Shown here one piece after another: positions 1 to 11,534 of a stretch of 64,000 nt of DNA. This stretch comes from Hemerocallis citrina (lineage: Eukaryota; Streptophyta; Magnoliopsida; Asparagales; Asphodelaceae), in the NCBI GenBank assembly GCA_017893485.1, contig CM030362.1, positions 372,001 to 436,000 of the forward strand. The letters run 5' to 3'. A program made the translations under genes and the position numbers. How positions within the stretch are numbered: position 1 is the stretch's first letter; the number at the start of each line of letters is the position of its first letter. The notes beneath the pieces were generated by a model. The model was not told the origin of the DNA, made no database searches, and saw only the letters and a list, made by a program, of their open reading frames with translations.

Positions 1-150
1 CCTCATCGCCTCTGACGCTACCCCCTCCCCGTGTGGCTCTCCCTAAACATCGACCTCACTTCCGATGCTGTCGCCTCCCATGCACTGTGCCGCCTCCTTC
101 GCCGTTTTTGAACCACTGCGTTCATCAAGCTAGTATTTCAGGTGGAATTG

Positions 151-930
151 GGGAAGAGTATAGGCTGAAGACGGAGATGATTGTGGTGTCATATTCAAGA
201 ATGAGATTTGGTAAGGTTTATTCTACTTTTTCTTTCTGATGCTGTCTTAATGCATATTTGAATAGGAAACACTTAAAAATCTAGAAATCTGGTACTTAAT
301 TTCTAAAATTGTGCATTCCTCATCAGCTGTTGGATGAAATGCATATGTAGCAGGCAAGGTGTTTGTGAAAATGCTTTTGAGAAATTTCTCTTGACTAAAT
401 CAATTGTGTCTATATGTGGTATATGTATTAATTTCTGAAACTCTAATTTACTACCTGATTTCATTTTCAATTTCTAATATATGTTTTTGAAATTCCAAAA
501 TTTGGATTTAGGGAAGAGTACGGGTTGATGAAGATGATGATTGCAGTGTCGGATTCAAAAATGAGATTTGATATGGTTTATTCTACTTTTTCATTTTTGT
601 TATTACCTCTACACATTAGAATAGGAAACATTTAAAAACCTAGAAATGTAATACTTAATTTCTAGAACTGTGCTTTACTCATCAAGTGTTCGATGAAATA
701 CCTATGTAGCAGCAAGATGTTTGTGAAAAATGTTTTAAAGAAAATTTGCTTAACTAAATCAACTGTATCTATATGTGATGGATTTATCAATTTCTAAACC
801 CCTAATTTGCTACATGCTTTCATTTTCAATTTCTAATTTGTGTTTTTAAAATTCTGAAATTTGAATTTGAGGAAGAGTACTAGCTAAAGACGGTGATGAT
901 TGCGATGTCAGATCCAAAAATAAGATTTGA
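151..930. repeat. About 360-bp tandem direct repeat, two full units and a partial third
   Basis: Units start at about 151, 511 and 871. Each opens with a ggaagagta-type head followed by a GATGATTG-containing segment, and continues through shared landmarks such as aataggaaac, atgtagcag and tcattttcaatttctaat. The copies have diverged by many substitutions, so the duplication is old. The third unit breaks off near 930 into GC-rich sequence. No conserved reading frame runs through the units. The repeat could be part of a decayed transposon or a local satellite. Confidence 0.7.
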
Positions 931-1718
931 TAAGGAAGGATGTGGCGGAGAACGTGGTGAGACGAACGGAGAGGTGGAGGAGGGCATTGGCGAGGAGGAC
1001 ATCACGGTTGCCGAGGACGACGGAGATGCGGGAAAGGAGGGAGGAGTGGGGGCCGCGTCGGAGAGCGTGTGGATTTGGGAGGGAGAGTGAAGGGTCTATA
1101 TGAGGTGGGTCAGAATCTGGGTGTCGTCAATCTTGATGTTAAAGGCCGGATTGTGCGTGTATTTTTTAGGATAAATTTCACTAAACTATATTCATGAAGG
1201 GGTAATTTTTTTCGAATTATTTCACACTTTTTATAGAGTTTATATAAATTTATGAGTCACAAAAATTCATTGAAAGGTTATATAAATATATAAATTTATG
1301 TAATTTGCACATGATAATACTAGTATGAACAAACAATGATAAAATTGAAAGTTTCTTAAAATATTAGATAAATATCTATTAATTAAGTAATATAAAATAA
1401 TATTATCAAAAAAAATATATATAGAAATAAGATAATTACCTCCAAAATTTAAAGCCAAGGAAACTTATACTCGATTTTGGATCGGAGGGAGTACAACTCA
1501 TGCTCAATCAAACCTCCTAGGCCATCCAAACAACACAATAGACCACTCTGGTAAACGATCGTCCTTGTACCTCCGTCTGTTAAAGGTAATATAATGCCCC
1601 ATCTTTTAATTACAGCCACTCAAAGTTGCTGCGAATAGTCCCCAGTAGTACAAAATTGGAGAAGAATTTTGAAAATTTTACAACTTGGCCCCTAAAATAT
1701 CTGATTGTTTAAGAGAGG
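931..1718. other. Intergenic; GC-rich patch, AT-rich stretch and a Stowaway-like terminus
   Basis: Positions 940-1090 are GC-rich and open in several frames, with Glu/Gly-rich translations that I do not recognise. From 1150 the DNA is AT-rich without a gene. At 1480-1493, atcggagggagta followed by TA resembles the right terminus of a Stowaway MITE (CTCCCTCC type read outward). I found no matching left terminus, so at most a truncated copy is present. Confidence 0.35.
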
Positions 1719-2062
1719 ATTTCAATTTAGTGTTTTTCCCACATAGTCACCGATAAATGTTTAACTTCTATATACCTCACTTAAAAATTATAATTTTTTT
1801 TTATTAAAAAAAATTATAATTTTTATATAACTCACTCATAATTTTAATTCAATCCAAAAAAATACTTAATTTATAATTTCTCTAAAAAAATACTTAATTT
1901 ATAAATTCTCTATAAATTGTGAGTGATGCATATAGAATTATAAGTAATGTATATGAGTTAAGTAAAAATTATGAGTGAGTTATATAAAATCACAATTTGT
2001 GAATGGGACATATGAATTTAAACATTTGTTAGTGATCCGTGTGATAAAAACCCTTCAACTTA
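1719..2062. mobile_element. MITE-like inverted repeat element
   Basis: The two ends are imperfect inverted copies. The left arm (about 1725-1785) contains gtttttcccacatagtcacc and aaatgtttaa. The right arm (about 1995-2060), reverse-complemented, gives gtttttatcacacggatcac and aaatgtttaa. The middle is AT-rich and also self-complementary, with tcactcataattttaat against attatgagtgagtt. No protein is encoded. I could not fix exact ends or a target duplication, so the superfamily is open. Confidence 0.45.
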
Positions 2063-2161
2063 ATGACACGATAATGTCGAGAGCATGTAGTTAATTCAAA
2101 TTGTAGAAGAAGACATTTATCTATATCTGAAGTGTGTGCTTTAACAGTTTCCCAGCTAGAG

Positions 2162-3204
2162 TATGCAAGAGGAGAGAATTCGGCGGTTTGGGTATTGTCA
2201 ACCTTCAAGATATGAATAAAGCTCTTCTCAGCAAGTGGTGGTGGAAGATGAATAATAAACCCAAAGGTTGGTGGAGTCACTCCTTCGACCTCTATCGCAA
2301 GAAACGGAGATTCAGATTTGGAGGAAGAAGTCCGTCGGCGAAAGTATCCCTCATCTGGAAAGGGATATCTAAGTAGGGACAAATTTTCCACACTAACACA
2401 AGATGCAAAGTTGGAAATGGGAAGTCCACCAGATTTTGGAAAGACATATGGTGTGGTGAGACTACGCTTCAAAACCTATTCCCTCATGCGGCGGAGGCTA
2501 CACGGAATTTAGACCTCACAGTGGCTGACATTCGGAAGCGTGGTAAATTGAATTTTATTGTTTCAAACAATATCTCTTCAGAAGGTAGAGTACAATTCGA
2601 AGAGTTGAATAGGTGGGTCCTTCAAGAGGGCGGTCAGGAAACCAGTAGTCCCGACGAAAGATGGTGGGTCTCTGTCTCATCAATGTATAAATGGATCAAC
2701 GACGGAGGAAAGAGATGCCAGGTACAATCGGTCATCTGCGGAGCCAAAATTCCTTTCAGAGTCAAGGTGTTCTGTTGGCTAGCCCACAACAACGCCATTT
2801 TATCCAAAGTTAACCTTAGGAAGCGAAATATGTATATCAATGTAGTTTGCGACAGGTGCCTCAACGCTGAAGAAGATGTCAATCACATTCTGTTTCTCTG
2901 TCCAAAGGCACGTCTAACTTGGGAGGTAGTATGTAGAGGTTTTAGGTGTTCGCAGATCCCTATCTCAACTTACGACTTATGGGGGTACATTAGAGATGTC
3001 CACATCAAATTAGAGGATAGAAAGGCTTGGGATTTAGCAACTGCGGCGTCTATATGGAACCTATGGCTAGAAAGAAACGATTTTATTTTTCGCAATAAAG
3101 ATTATAGATTTCCTTTTTTTATGAATAAAATGTTTCTTCTCATCCATAATTGGGCAGGTGCTCAGGAGGCAGCAAAGAGAACCAGGAATAGTCCTGAAGA
3201 TTAG
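2162..3204 (+). pseudogene. LINE ORF2 C-terminal fragment (end of RT plus zf-RVT domain)
   Basis: The frame reads from a reverse-transcriptase tail (KRREFGGLGIVNLQDMNKAL) into the zinc-binding domain found after plant LINE reverse transcriptases (zf-RVT). Visible there are the AKIPFRVKVFCWLAHNN segment, the Cys/His cluster CDRC...HILFLC and the C-terminal WNLWLERNDFIFRNK. A single in-frame TAG at 2374-2376 interrupts it. Upstream and downstream parts share the same frame, and VGNGKSTRFWKD directly after the stop shows the protein once ran through. The endonuclease, ORF1 and most of the RT are absent, so the copy cannot move by itself. Confidence 0.88.
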
Positions 3205-3503
3205 TGAAGCTGAAAGTTGATAGCGACCTGTATCATTGTAGCGGCTGGGACAGCATGCTGGTTTACTTTTATTGTTGTAGGCCTTCTGTTAGGTGTTAGA
3301 TGTTTTTGTTGATGCTGCTCTATTTTGTATTAGGCCTTTTATTCCTGTTGTTGGCCTATTTTGGATGTTGCACTAGTTAGGCTGCGCTTACGCGTCAGTT
3401 TTTTTGTATTAGTCGATCTTGTTGTACTTTGTTTTCCTAAATCCTCATTAATGAAACGATGGCTTCGGTCATCTTATTATCAAAAAAAAAAAAAAAAAAA
3501 AAC
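2162..3503 (+). mobile_element. 5'-truncated L1-type LINE with poly(A) tail and 18-bp target duplication
   Basis: The insert ends in an A-rich tail at 3482-3502. It is flanked by an 18-bp direct repeat, 2144-2161 and 3504-3521 (acagtttcccagctagag against acagttttccagctagag, one mismatch). It encodes only the end of ORF2 plus a roughly 280-bp 3' UTR. Truncation within the reverse transcriptase, the A-tail and the variable-length duplication are the hallmarks of L1 target-primed integration. Confidence 0.9.
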
Positions 3504-3521
3504 ACAGTTTTCCAGCTAGAG

Positions 3522-4015
3522 AATATTTGTTAGATCAGTATCACAAAAGTTGTAATACTTATGGGCAGCAGAATAGAAGTCTCACTACTAGCTTTTAGTC
3601 TTATAATAAAATGCATGTGATGTATATTCGGCTATCAGGTGTAAGTAGTGCTATAATTAGCATGATTCTTGAGAAGATAGAAAAAAACAAAGAGAAGGAA
3701 AAATTAAACGAGAGCTAGAGCATAGATAGATTTACATAGTTGTAATTAGTAAAATAGCAGGCATTGTAAGTTACTCCAGTATATAGTGAGTAGGAGAGGA
3801 GAGGATAGGAGGTGAATAGATTGGATTTGTGAGGAAGAGAGAGTGAGAGATAGAAATAAATTAGATAGAGAGAGAGAGAGCATACAGTACGTTCCTCCTT
3901 TCCCAACACGCGCAGGCATTCAGACAACACAACATACTAAACAATACTAGCAGTCTAGCACTCAGCAGGGAGACGCGCCAACGTAACACAACACAACACA
4001 ACAACAACACAACGG

Positions 4016-4046
<31 letters not shown>

Positions 4047-4399
4047 TAAACCCTGGTAGCAGCAAAAGCATAAACAACCCCTGGCAATGGGCATCATCAA
4101 GAAAAGAAAAATCAAACGAAGAGGGACACTAGCTAATTAATTAATTAATCCCCTATCCTTAATTTCGAAGAGTAATGCTTCATACAGTACTACCAATTCT
4201 ATTATTTTTTTTTCACTATTTTAGGTGTCACTTTTATTAGAGAGTTTTCTTACCTATTCTTACTTTTCCATCTATTGAAGTGTGTCAACTAAGATAATGA
4301 TGAGAAATATAGTAAAATTGGTAGTGGGTGTGATATTACCCTGAAGAAGAAAAATTGACAAAAAAAAAATTAAATGAAACTGTTTAAAAAATTAACCTT
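3522..4399. other. Intergenic, GA/CT microsatellites, no gene seen
   Basis: This segment lies between the LINE and the GRF upstream region. It contains (GA)n runs near 3869-3880 and 4015-4046, a short ACACA-rich run near 3975-4010 and AT-rich DNA. I see no coding potential. Confidence 0.5.
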
Positions 4400-5049
4400 G
4401 ACACATGTGTATTAATAGCAGGAACAGAAAGTAACAGGAGGGGGCATCGATGCTCTTCCCAACAACCATGACCCACCACCCCACCTAATAAACAAATTCT
4501 CATTTTTAATATAATACTATTATGGAGTATTATATATATAGTATTAAACAATATATAAACATAAACAAAACAATCTCCTCCTCCGTCTCGATACTATATA
4601 TAATGCTCGATCATAAATAAAGAGAACCCCAACATCGATCGGTGACTGAAACTGTGCCCCACCCCCTCCTCCTCCCCTTCCCCGGCCCCTTTCTATCTCT
4701 CTAGCTATCTCTCTGAGTCTGCATGTGCTCATGTTCTATATATCTATTTTGAAGATTAATTTAGTTTAGTTTAGTTTAGTTGAACAATTAATGGCGGTAG
4801 TTTCTATCTCCTTCTCCTCTTTCTCAGACTACTACTACTACTACTACTATAACTATTCCTCCTCAGATGAAGCTGAGACCCTTTCCTGCTCCCTTCTGCT
4901 CCTCCTTTGTCTCAGCTAAGGGGAAATATTTGATCATTAACTCACCTGGTTTTTCCAGCTTTTTTCCCTCTCTCTCTCTCTCTCTCTCATTTTATTTTCC
5001 TTTTTTTTTGGACCTTCTGAAGTAGGGAACAGTTTAGCTTTTTAGGATA
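4400..5049 (+). promoter_or_regulatory. Probable GRF promoter and 5' UTR
   Basis: TATA-rich segments occur at about 4525-4560 (tatatatatagt, aatatataaac) and 4589-4600 (actatatataatg). Downstream is a pyrimidine-rich leader with ctactacta repeats (4830-4850) and (CT)n at 4969-4988 just before the ATG at 5050, typical of plant GRF leaders. The transcription start is inferred, not seen. Confidence 0.45.
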
Positions 5050-6919
5050 ATGAACAACAACAGCAGCAGCAGCAGCAGCAGTACTGGTGCGGCGTCGATG
5101 CCGCTGCCAATGGCAATGGCAATGAGGTACAGGCCGCCATTCACACCGGCGCAATGGCAGGAACTGGAACAGCAAGCACTCATCTACAAGTACATGATGA
5201 CAGGTGTTCCTGTTCCTCATGAACTCCTTATTCCCATCAAGAGGAGCTTCGATACCATCATGGCTTCCAGATTCTACCATCAACATCACCCTGCAGCAGC
5301 AGCAGCAGCAGCAGCAGCCAGTATGATCCCCATTTCTTTCTACTACTACATTTTCCCTATAATAGTACACTATTTGATTAGTACTGATTAATAATATTTC
5401 ATCCATATATAGATCTGAATAGAAAATATATTCACTGATTTATTGATTGATTGATTTGGGGTGGTTACTTGTTGTTGATTACTTTTGACAGTGGGTTATT
5501 GTTCCCTGTATGGGAAAAAGCTGGATCCGGAACCGGGTCGATGCCGTCGAACCGACGGTAAAAAGTGGCGGTGCTCAAAAGATGCATACCCGGACTCCAA
5601 ATACTGCGACCGCCATATGCACAGAGGCCGCAACCGTTCAAGAAAGCCTGTGGAAACAACAACAACTACTACTCACCAATCCCGCTCATCATCCTATTCC
5701 TCCCCTTCTTCCTCTTCCACTCTCACTGCCCTCAACTCTGTCTCAGCTACTACTACTACTACTACTAACCCCACCTCTGGAACCTTCCAGAACTTTCCCA
5801 TTCACGTCATCAGCGGCGTCCACGGAACCGGCTCCTCCTCTCAGCTGCATATGGGTACTGGCTCCTATGGAATGGCCAACAGAGGAGATCACAGGTCTCT
5901 CTCTCTGCCTTCTTCTTTTACTCTAATTACATACTTAAAATTAAATGTTGTTGTTTGTGTGTATTACTCCAGTAATTACTACAAGTATTTTACTAGCTAG
6001 GTCAAAATCAAAACTAGGATCATCTTATTAGGAGGGCGGGCCGGGGGGGGGACCGAGTCTATTTAATGCATACCAATGTTAATTTGTTAATTACAGTATT
6101 TAGGTTGAATTGAATTTTGTGGGGTTACCATCTAGCTAGTTTAATAAAATTGGTTCATGTAAGTAACTCTGTTATGTAGTCATGTCAGTAACAAGGTTTA
6201 AAAAAAAATTTAAATAAATCTATACTATTATTAAGCAAAGCTCCATTTTGATGGCTTTTTACTATCATGCCCCTATATACATAAAAAGCTTAAAAAATAT
6301 ATATAAGGTAAATTCGGTAATTTTCACTTCACATTTAAAGCCTCCATAAAATCCTGTTCCCTCAAAAATCGAAACCGTCTCTTCCTCTCCCTCCATCAAA
6401 TCCGTGCATTGCACGTGCATATCCCCAGTGCAAATTGCACGTGCTAACCCATGAAACGTGCATTGCACGTGCGGATTATTTATTTATAAATAAATAAATA
6501 ATGGATGAAAATTGTCAAAAGATTAAAGGCAATCTAAGCAACTGCTTTGGTTTGCTTTACCGTGTTGTCATATATATTCAAGTATAGGGATGACTTTCAG
6601 GAAACTATTTCTGAAGGGAGTTCTGTTAACTCTGATAAAATGAATCATATAGGCAGACCGTTGGCTCGGGAGGGCACGCATCTAAAAGCTTGCCCCCCAC
6701 CACCCACCAAACATTTGCTCCCCAATCCAGCAGTTGTTAGGCCTGCCTCACAGATTTTAAGTTATAAAGGACTTCTGAGCAACTGTGAAATCTCAAGTCC
6801 CCCCTTCCTTCACCTTTGTAAGAACATGAGGGTACACAACTGATTTCCTTGTATTGGCAGTCTGGTGAAATGTTGGCTGCTCTCTTTTTAATTCCTAACT
6901 GACTCTCAAATCTGTAAAC

Positions 6920-6952
<33 letters not shown>

Positions 6953-9182
6953 TTCCTATAAATATAGGGTGCACATAACTCAATATTGCCTGGAGTTGGT
7001 GTGTCTGTAAAATTGCTGCTAATAATCTACTTAGGATACTTGCATTCATCTGACAAGTTTCCCAGGTAAGATTATGCCCTGGTCAGTCAAGTTGCAGTCT
7101 ATGCCAACCTGACCATATATCCTCCTGAATTATTAATATTAGAAAAAGAAAATAGTACAAATTTTACTGGGTTTTTTTTTCCCAGATCTGAAAATTACAG
7201 TCTTTAGTTTGAGATATCCCTGCTCTGAAACTTGCATGTCTTCTTCCAGATGCCCTGCTCTGCTCTTGCTGCAGGAACTGTGATATCATATGTTTGATTA
7301 CCTTAACTATTAGTTTTCTGTCACACTAGTGAAGAAGTTTAATATTGTGTAAGTGGAATCTGTCATTTTATTCTGTGCATTAGTACAACAGTGTTTAGTG
7401 TGTGATTCTCTCTTGTTGTCTTGTTATAAAAGATGAGTAAACAAACCAGTAATGCTAGTTGTCAAGTGGTAACATTTTAATAGTAGGTTAAGTTTCTTTG
7501 GGTGTAGAGCTAATTTTGGAAGCTAATTAATATGTTTGTTTAATCATTACTGTGCATTGTAGTTGGAATCTTTTTTAAGGATTAATGTAGTACTCTTGCA
7601 ATTACTTTAGTAAACTTGTGTTGTTTACTTTTTCCATAAGTTCCAGTTAGGAGGTCATATTGTTTGACTGAGTTCTACAGTACTCTTTTTCTTCCTTGAT
7701 TATTGTGTAACTTGCAAAGGCATCTTGGTAATGCTTTATTTCTTAATACATTGCAAGAAGTAAAGCCACTTTCAATTCTCATGGAAATGTTTAGTTATCA
7801 ATAATTTGGCATGGCAGTGAACTGGAATAAGAGCAGTCTAATTATTATGTCAATTTTTTTTTTTAAAAAAATCATTTCATTTTCTGTTGAACTTTTTCTT
7901 TCATAAACTGAAATTATTATGATCTCAAACATGCACCTGCATCCTCAAAGTAGCTAGTCATCTCTAAGACTATAACTCTTACTACATTATATGTATCTAC
8001 CTTGTTGTCAATTTAATCATGCATGAATGTTTGTTTCGTTACACAAATATTTTCGTGATATACTGACTTATGACCAGCTAGCAGCAAGTATTAATCAGGA
8101 CTTAAGTAGTAAAACAATCTAGTTGTCTTGCAGCATTTGTTGATTTTCTGGTCACTATTAAACAGTTCTAAACGCCTAGATGTAGTTAAGTATTTGTTCA
8201 TTATTCAGTTTTGCTGACTACTAGTTTTTTTCCCCTCCCTCTTAATTTATCTTTTGTTTAAAGGTTACTCTAGTTTTCTGTCATTTATTTATTTATTTAT
8301 TTATTTGAATTAGTTTAAGGTTAGCTGGTAGCCGTAAGAATCTCCAGAGAGTATTTCTCTGGGACAAAATACTTAAAAAGGATATTATTAGCTCGAGGGA
8401 ATGATTAATCTTCTTGGCAAAGTTTTATTCATTATGTTAGATAGTTCCTATTCAGCAAAAAAGTGTACGAAATAACAATGCATTTGAAGTAATTGTTGTG
8501 GACTTCTCTCATTAATTCTTTTAGAAGCTTTATGTTTATGGCAACTTAATTTTGATCAGTGTAACTCCCTGTTAATTACTGTTCCTCTCTGACCAATTTT
8601 CATACCAGTAGTTTACACGTGCGATGCACGTCTTAATAAATATAATCTAGATTTGATCGATCTAAAACCTCATTTACAATAGTTATGCACGTGCGTTGCA
8701 CGGGTTGGTAGATGGACAAATTACACTAACGTCTTCTCCCTCCCATTATAGTAGTAGAGATAGCCAGTTTTTGACTTGAACTCTATCGTTCCCCACGAAT
8801 AGAACACTAGTACGTGTTTATTTTTAAAATAATAATCTACTTGGGTGTTTATGAGACTAAATTTGATTGTTACTTGCAATATCTATATTGTTAATTTCTC
8901 CCGGCCCTTTTGAAATATATATATATATATATATGTAGGTATCCTTATGGAGCAAAAACCGACGTGGATGAGCACAGCTTCTTTTCAGAAGCATCTGGAA
9001 ATGTGAGGGGCCTCAACAGTATGGACTCTTCACTCGACAGCAGTTGGCGTCTCATGCCGTCGTCTCAAATATCCTCTTTCCCAGTCGCAAAGGAGAGCAA
9101 TGAGTCACTTGTACCGAGCAATAATTACCCTCATGAGTTTCAGAATATGGGTCAAGTGACCATCAGCTCACTCCCAAAACCT

Positions 9183-9220
<38 letters not shown>

Positions 9221-9812
9221 CTCGTTCTTTGGAGGTGACTTTGGCTCTTCAGAACCTGTGAAGAATATTGAAGGCCAATCCCTACGTCCCTTCTTTGATG
9301 AGTGGCCCAAATCTCGAGATTCATGGTCTGATCTCGAGGATGATAGATCTAATCGCACCTCATTCTCCACTACCCAACTATCAATATCTATTCCGATGGC
9401 ATCTTCCGATTTCTCCTCCACTACATCCCGTTCCCCAAATGGTATGCCTCTAAACAATCTATATATATATATATTCACATTATAATTAGGGTCGATCTGT
9501 TTGCATTATAGATATATAATTAAAATGACTAAGCTGGTTTTTCAATTCCATCTCTAAATTTTCATCACAAATTAAAAACGAAACTCTCAACCAACTAAAC
9601 TAACTCTACACGTACGTACGTCTTTCATGTCTTCCTTGTTTCACCCTCCACCCACCCACTCACAATCACAAATGCATATGTATGCACACCCTTTTTTGGA
9701 TATATATAGAGTTAGGATCGATAACTAGAATACTTACCTCTTGCATGTATTACAACTTAGATGAGCAATTAATTCATTAATTCTGAATCTTAATTTTAAT
9801 GCAGATGATTGA
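5050..9812 (+). CDS. GRF: Growth-regulating factor (GRF) transcription factor, 4 exons, 394 aa
   Basis: The CDS joins 5050-5320, 5492-5894, 8939-9441 and 9805-9812. All introns are GT-AG, and the total of 1185 nt is in frame, with the last exon adding only the end of one codon, one Asp codon and TGA. The QLQ domain (about residues 31-67) has the Q-x3-L-x2-Q core in QWQELEQQ and binds GIF coactivators in this family. The WRC domain (about 92-145) has the C-x9-C-x10-C-x2-H zinc motif and a basic nuclear-localisation stretch, and binds DNA. Near the C-terminus, QLSISIP and a FFDEWP motif resemble GRF3/GRF4-type members, though I cannot fix orthology. Exon 1 has Ser and Ala runs and exon 3 a Gln run from trinucleotide repeats. 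GRFs promote cell proliferation in young leaves and other organs and are restrained by miR396. The ATG follows a CT-rich leader and is the first in frame before QLQ. Intron 2 (3044 bp) is inflated by Helitron-type insertions. Confidence 0.95.
5634..5655 (+). promoter_or_regulatory. miR396 target site in the GRF WRC exon
   Basis: The 22-nt site begins ccgttcaagaaag and ends cctgtggaa. It encodes RSRKPVE at the end of the WRC domain. It matches the conserved miR396-complementary site of angiosperm GRFs, including the position that leaves a bulge in the pairing. Regulation by miR396 is established for the family and inferred for this copy. Confidence 0.93.
6219..6480 (+). mobile_element. Decayed non-autonomous Helitron-like insertion in GRF intron 2
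   Basis: The left end, TCTATACTATTATTAAGC preceded by A, resembles the 5' terminus of small plant Helitrons. The right end has the typical GC-rich hairpin (acgtgcattgcacgt, 6456-6470), preceded by two related GCACGTGC motifs. The expected CTRR end is not present (cggattattt follows), so the 3' terminus appears mutated. No protein is encoded. Confidence 0.55.
6547..6952 (+). other. Unexplained coding-like segment and 32-nt poly(C) tract in GRF intron 2
   Basis: A 98-codon open stretch (6547-6843) lies directly downstream of the decayed Helitron, in less AT-rich DNA than the rest of the intron. Its translation matches no family I recognise. It is followed by an unbroken run of 32 C at 6921-6952. 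It could be a captured gene fragment, an alternative exon or chance. Nothing in the GRF frame requires it. Confidence 0.3.
8605..8760 (-). mobile_element. Small non-autonomous Helitron (156 bp) in GRF intron 2
   Basis: Read on the minus strand it starts A|TCTCTACTACTATAATGGG and ends with the hairpin acgtgcatcgcacgt followed by ACTACTGG|T, a CTRR-type end. Insertion between A and T without target duplication is the Helitron pattern. A second GCACGTGC-type motif lies inside. It is among the shortest of the Helitron-like copies in this window. Confidence 0.7.
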
Positions 9813-10417
9813 AGTTACTGATCGATCGTGGCCTGTCTTCAGAGTTACACAGTTGCTTGCTTTGGTGTTTTCGCTGTCGTCTATGCTTTTATTTTAAGTC
9901 AAAGACTCTTTATGAGTTTGTTCAGTTCAGTGTTGACTGTTTTGTTGATTGGTTTTATAAGTGAAACTTTTGTTGTATTCTACTACTATGTAGCAAGCTT
10001 CTTAATCATGGATACTAGAAAATAAAAAAAGTAGCTATTATGTAATGAGGCCTACCATGTGGCCTTTAGTTTCTCCTCTCATGCAAGTATTGTTGAATTG
10101 GCTTTAGTTATTGGTATTGCCATAGCTTTTTGTTGTCATCCTATTCCTATTCCTATTCCTATTCCTATTCCTGAACCTGCATGCCTCTTTATTCCCTGAA
10201 TGCCAAAGTGTGAAGCAAACACTAGTTACTTGTTTCCCACAGGCACAGCTGAAACCAACAGGGAGAAAAGGGTCCATTCTCTATATGCTATTGCTGCTTC
10301 TTTTGTGTAGTACTACTGTAGTTTCATGCTCTTTGATTCTTTCTCTGTTTTGAATTTGAGTTTGTAGTGTAGTGTTGTGTTGTGTTGTGTTGGGGGGACA
10401 GTCGAGTTGAAAGTTAC
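9813..10417 (+). other. GRF 3' UTR and downstream sequence
   Basis: No gene is seen. The segment after the GRF stop is T-rich. A (CCTATT)n-type hexamer run at about 10139-10171 and a (TGTGT)n-like run at 10370-10391 follow. A polyadenylation signal could not be fixed. Confidence 0.4.
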
Positions 10418-10476
10418 GGGGGGGGGGGGGGGGGGGGGGGGGGAGGGAGAGGGAGAGAGAGAGAGAGAGAGAGAGA
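10418..10476. repeat. Poly(G) tract followed by a GA microsatellite
   Basis: There are 26 consecutive G at 10418-10443, interrupted by A, then (GA)n to about 10476. Homopolymers of this length are unstable and prone to sequencing error. Confidence 0.9.
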
Positions 10477-11247
10477 TGTGAGGAGAACAAATCCAGCAAT
10501 CTTGCAAGGTTGGCAATAGTTGTTACTGTATTTTTCCCCACTGCACTGCTCTTTTGATCAAGCAAAGGCATGCCTCCCCCTCCCTGCTTTTTCTGTTCTT
10601 CCTATGGCTATGGGGAACTCATGCATGCTCTGGCCTTTGTGCCTACTTTTCTTGTTGGGTGCCAGAAATCTGATACTGGAAGAAGGAGCAAATAGCTTAG
10701 GGAAGTCAGTGATTCAGTATTGCATACTCTGCAGGAATTCAATTATTTATTTTATGTTTTTGTTCATATGAACATGCAAATCTTTCATAAAATCACTGGT
10801 ATTTAGACGTATATGGTGGTTATTTTTCCATTAATTTAATTCATGTTGAACATGTTATTTAAATGCAGAGAATTTATTTGTCTTCAGCAAAAATCAGGAA
10901 GTAAAAAACTTGTGGGGATTGAACAAACTGAATCCCTTTCATTTACAAATCTTCCTCACTCAACACTGTATGGAATTTTGACTCAAAAACACTGTATGGA
11001 ATTATTAAAGAAATAATGTATATAATAAAAAGATTAGACAACTCCCTATGAGATTTTATAATACATGCAAAGTAAGGAGAACTCATAGATCTTCTCATCT
11101 TTAGTGGAAAGAAGTAAAATTCTAAATTCTCATTCAACAAGGAAAATTCTGCTTCGCTTCTCCTCCACTTGACTAAAAGCAAGAGCCAAGAGGTGTGCAA
11201 GATTCACAAACTTTGGGAAATTTGCTATCTAGCCCACAAACCACACT
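10477..11247. other. Intergenic, no gene recognised
   Basis: This is the spacer between the GRF downstream region and the MULE. Short open frames exist without family resemblance or a splice context that I can support. Confidence 0.4.
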
Positions 11248-11256
11248 AGCTTCTCT

Positions 11257-11534
11257 GAATTTTTTCCCAAAACGCCCCATTTTTGCAAAGTATTTCCCAA
11301 ACCGCCCTACTTTTTTTTTTAATTCCCAAAGCGCCCCACTCGGTCTTCCAAAGACCGAGTCTAGTGCAAATAGACTCGGTCTTTGAAAGACCGAGTCTTG
11401 CGCTTTGAAAATTCAAAGAGCAAGACTCGGTCTTCCAAAGACCGAGTCTATTTGCACTAGACTCGGTCTTTGGAAGACCGAGTCTTCACTCTGTGCGTTT
11501 TTATAATCGCAGATCCCCTTTCTTTCTTCTTCTT
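11257..11534 (+). repeat. MULE left TIR, 278 bp, built of nested palindromes
   Basis: The outer 80 bp begin gaattttttcccaaaacg. The inner part holds four short palindromes of the form actcggtctt...aagaccgagt, arranged so that pairs are again inverted around one another (centre near 11402, with gctttgaaa / ttcaaagagc). The whole inner TIR could therefore fold into a long hairpin. Its inner end reads gtttttataatcgcagatcc and then CT-rich DNA. Confidence 0.95.
11497..11520 (+). promoter_or_regulatory. TATA-like element at the inner end of the left TIR (MURA promoter candidate)
   Basis: tttttataatcgcagatccc lies about 380 bp upstream of the MURA ATG and is followed by a CT-rich tract. The same block occurs inverted in the right TIR (19651-19670). 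TIR-borne promoters are established for Mutator elements; this one is inferred. Confidence 0.45.
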
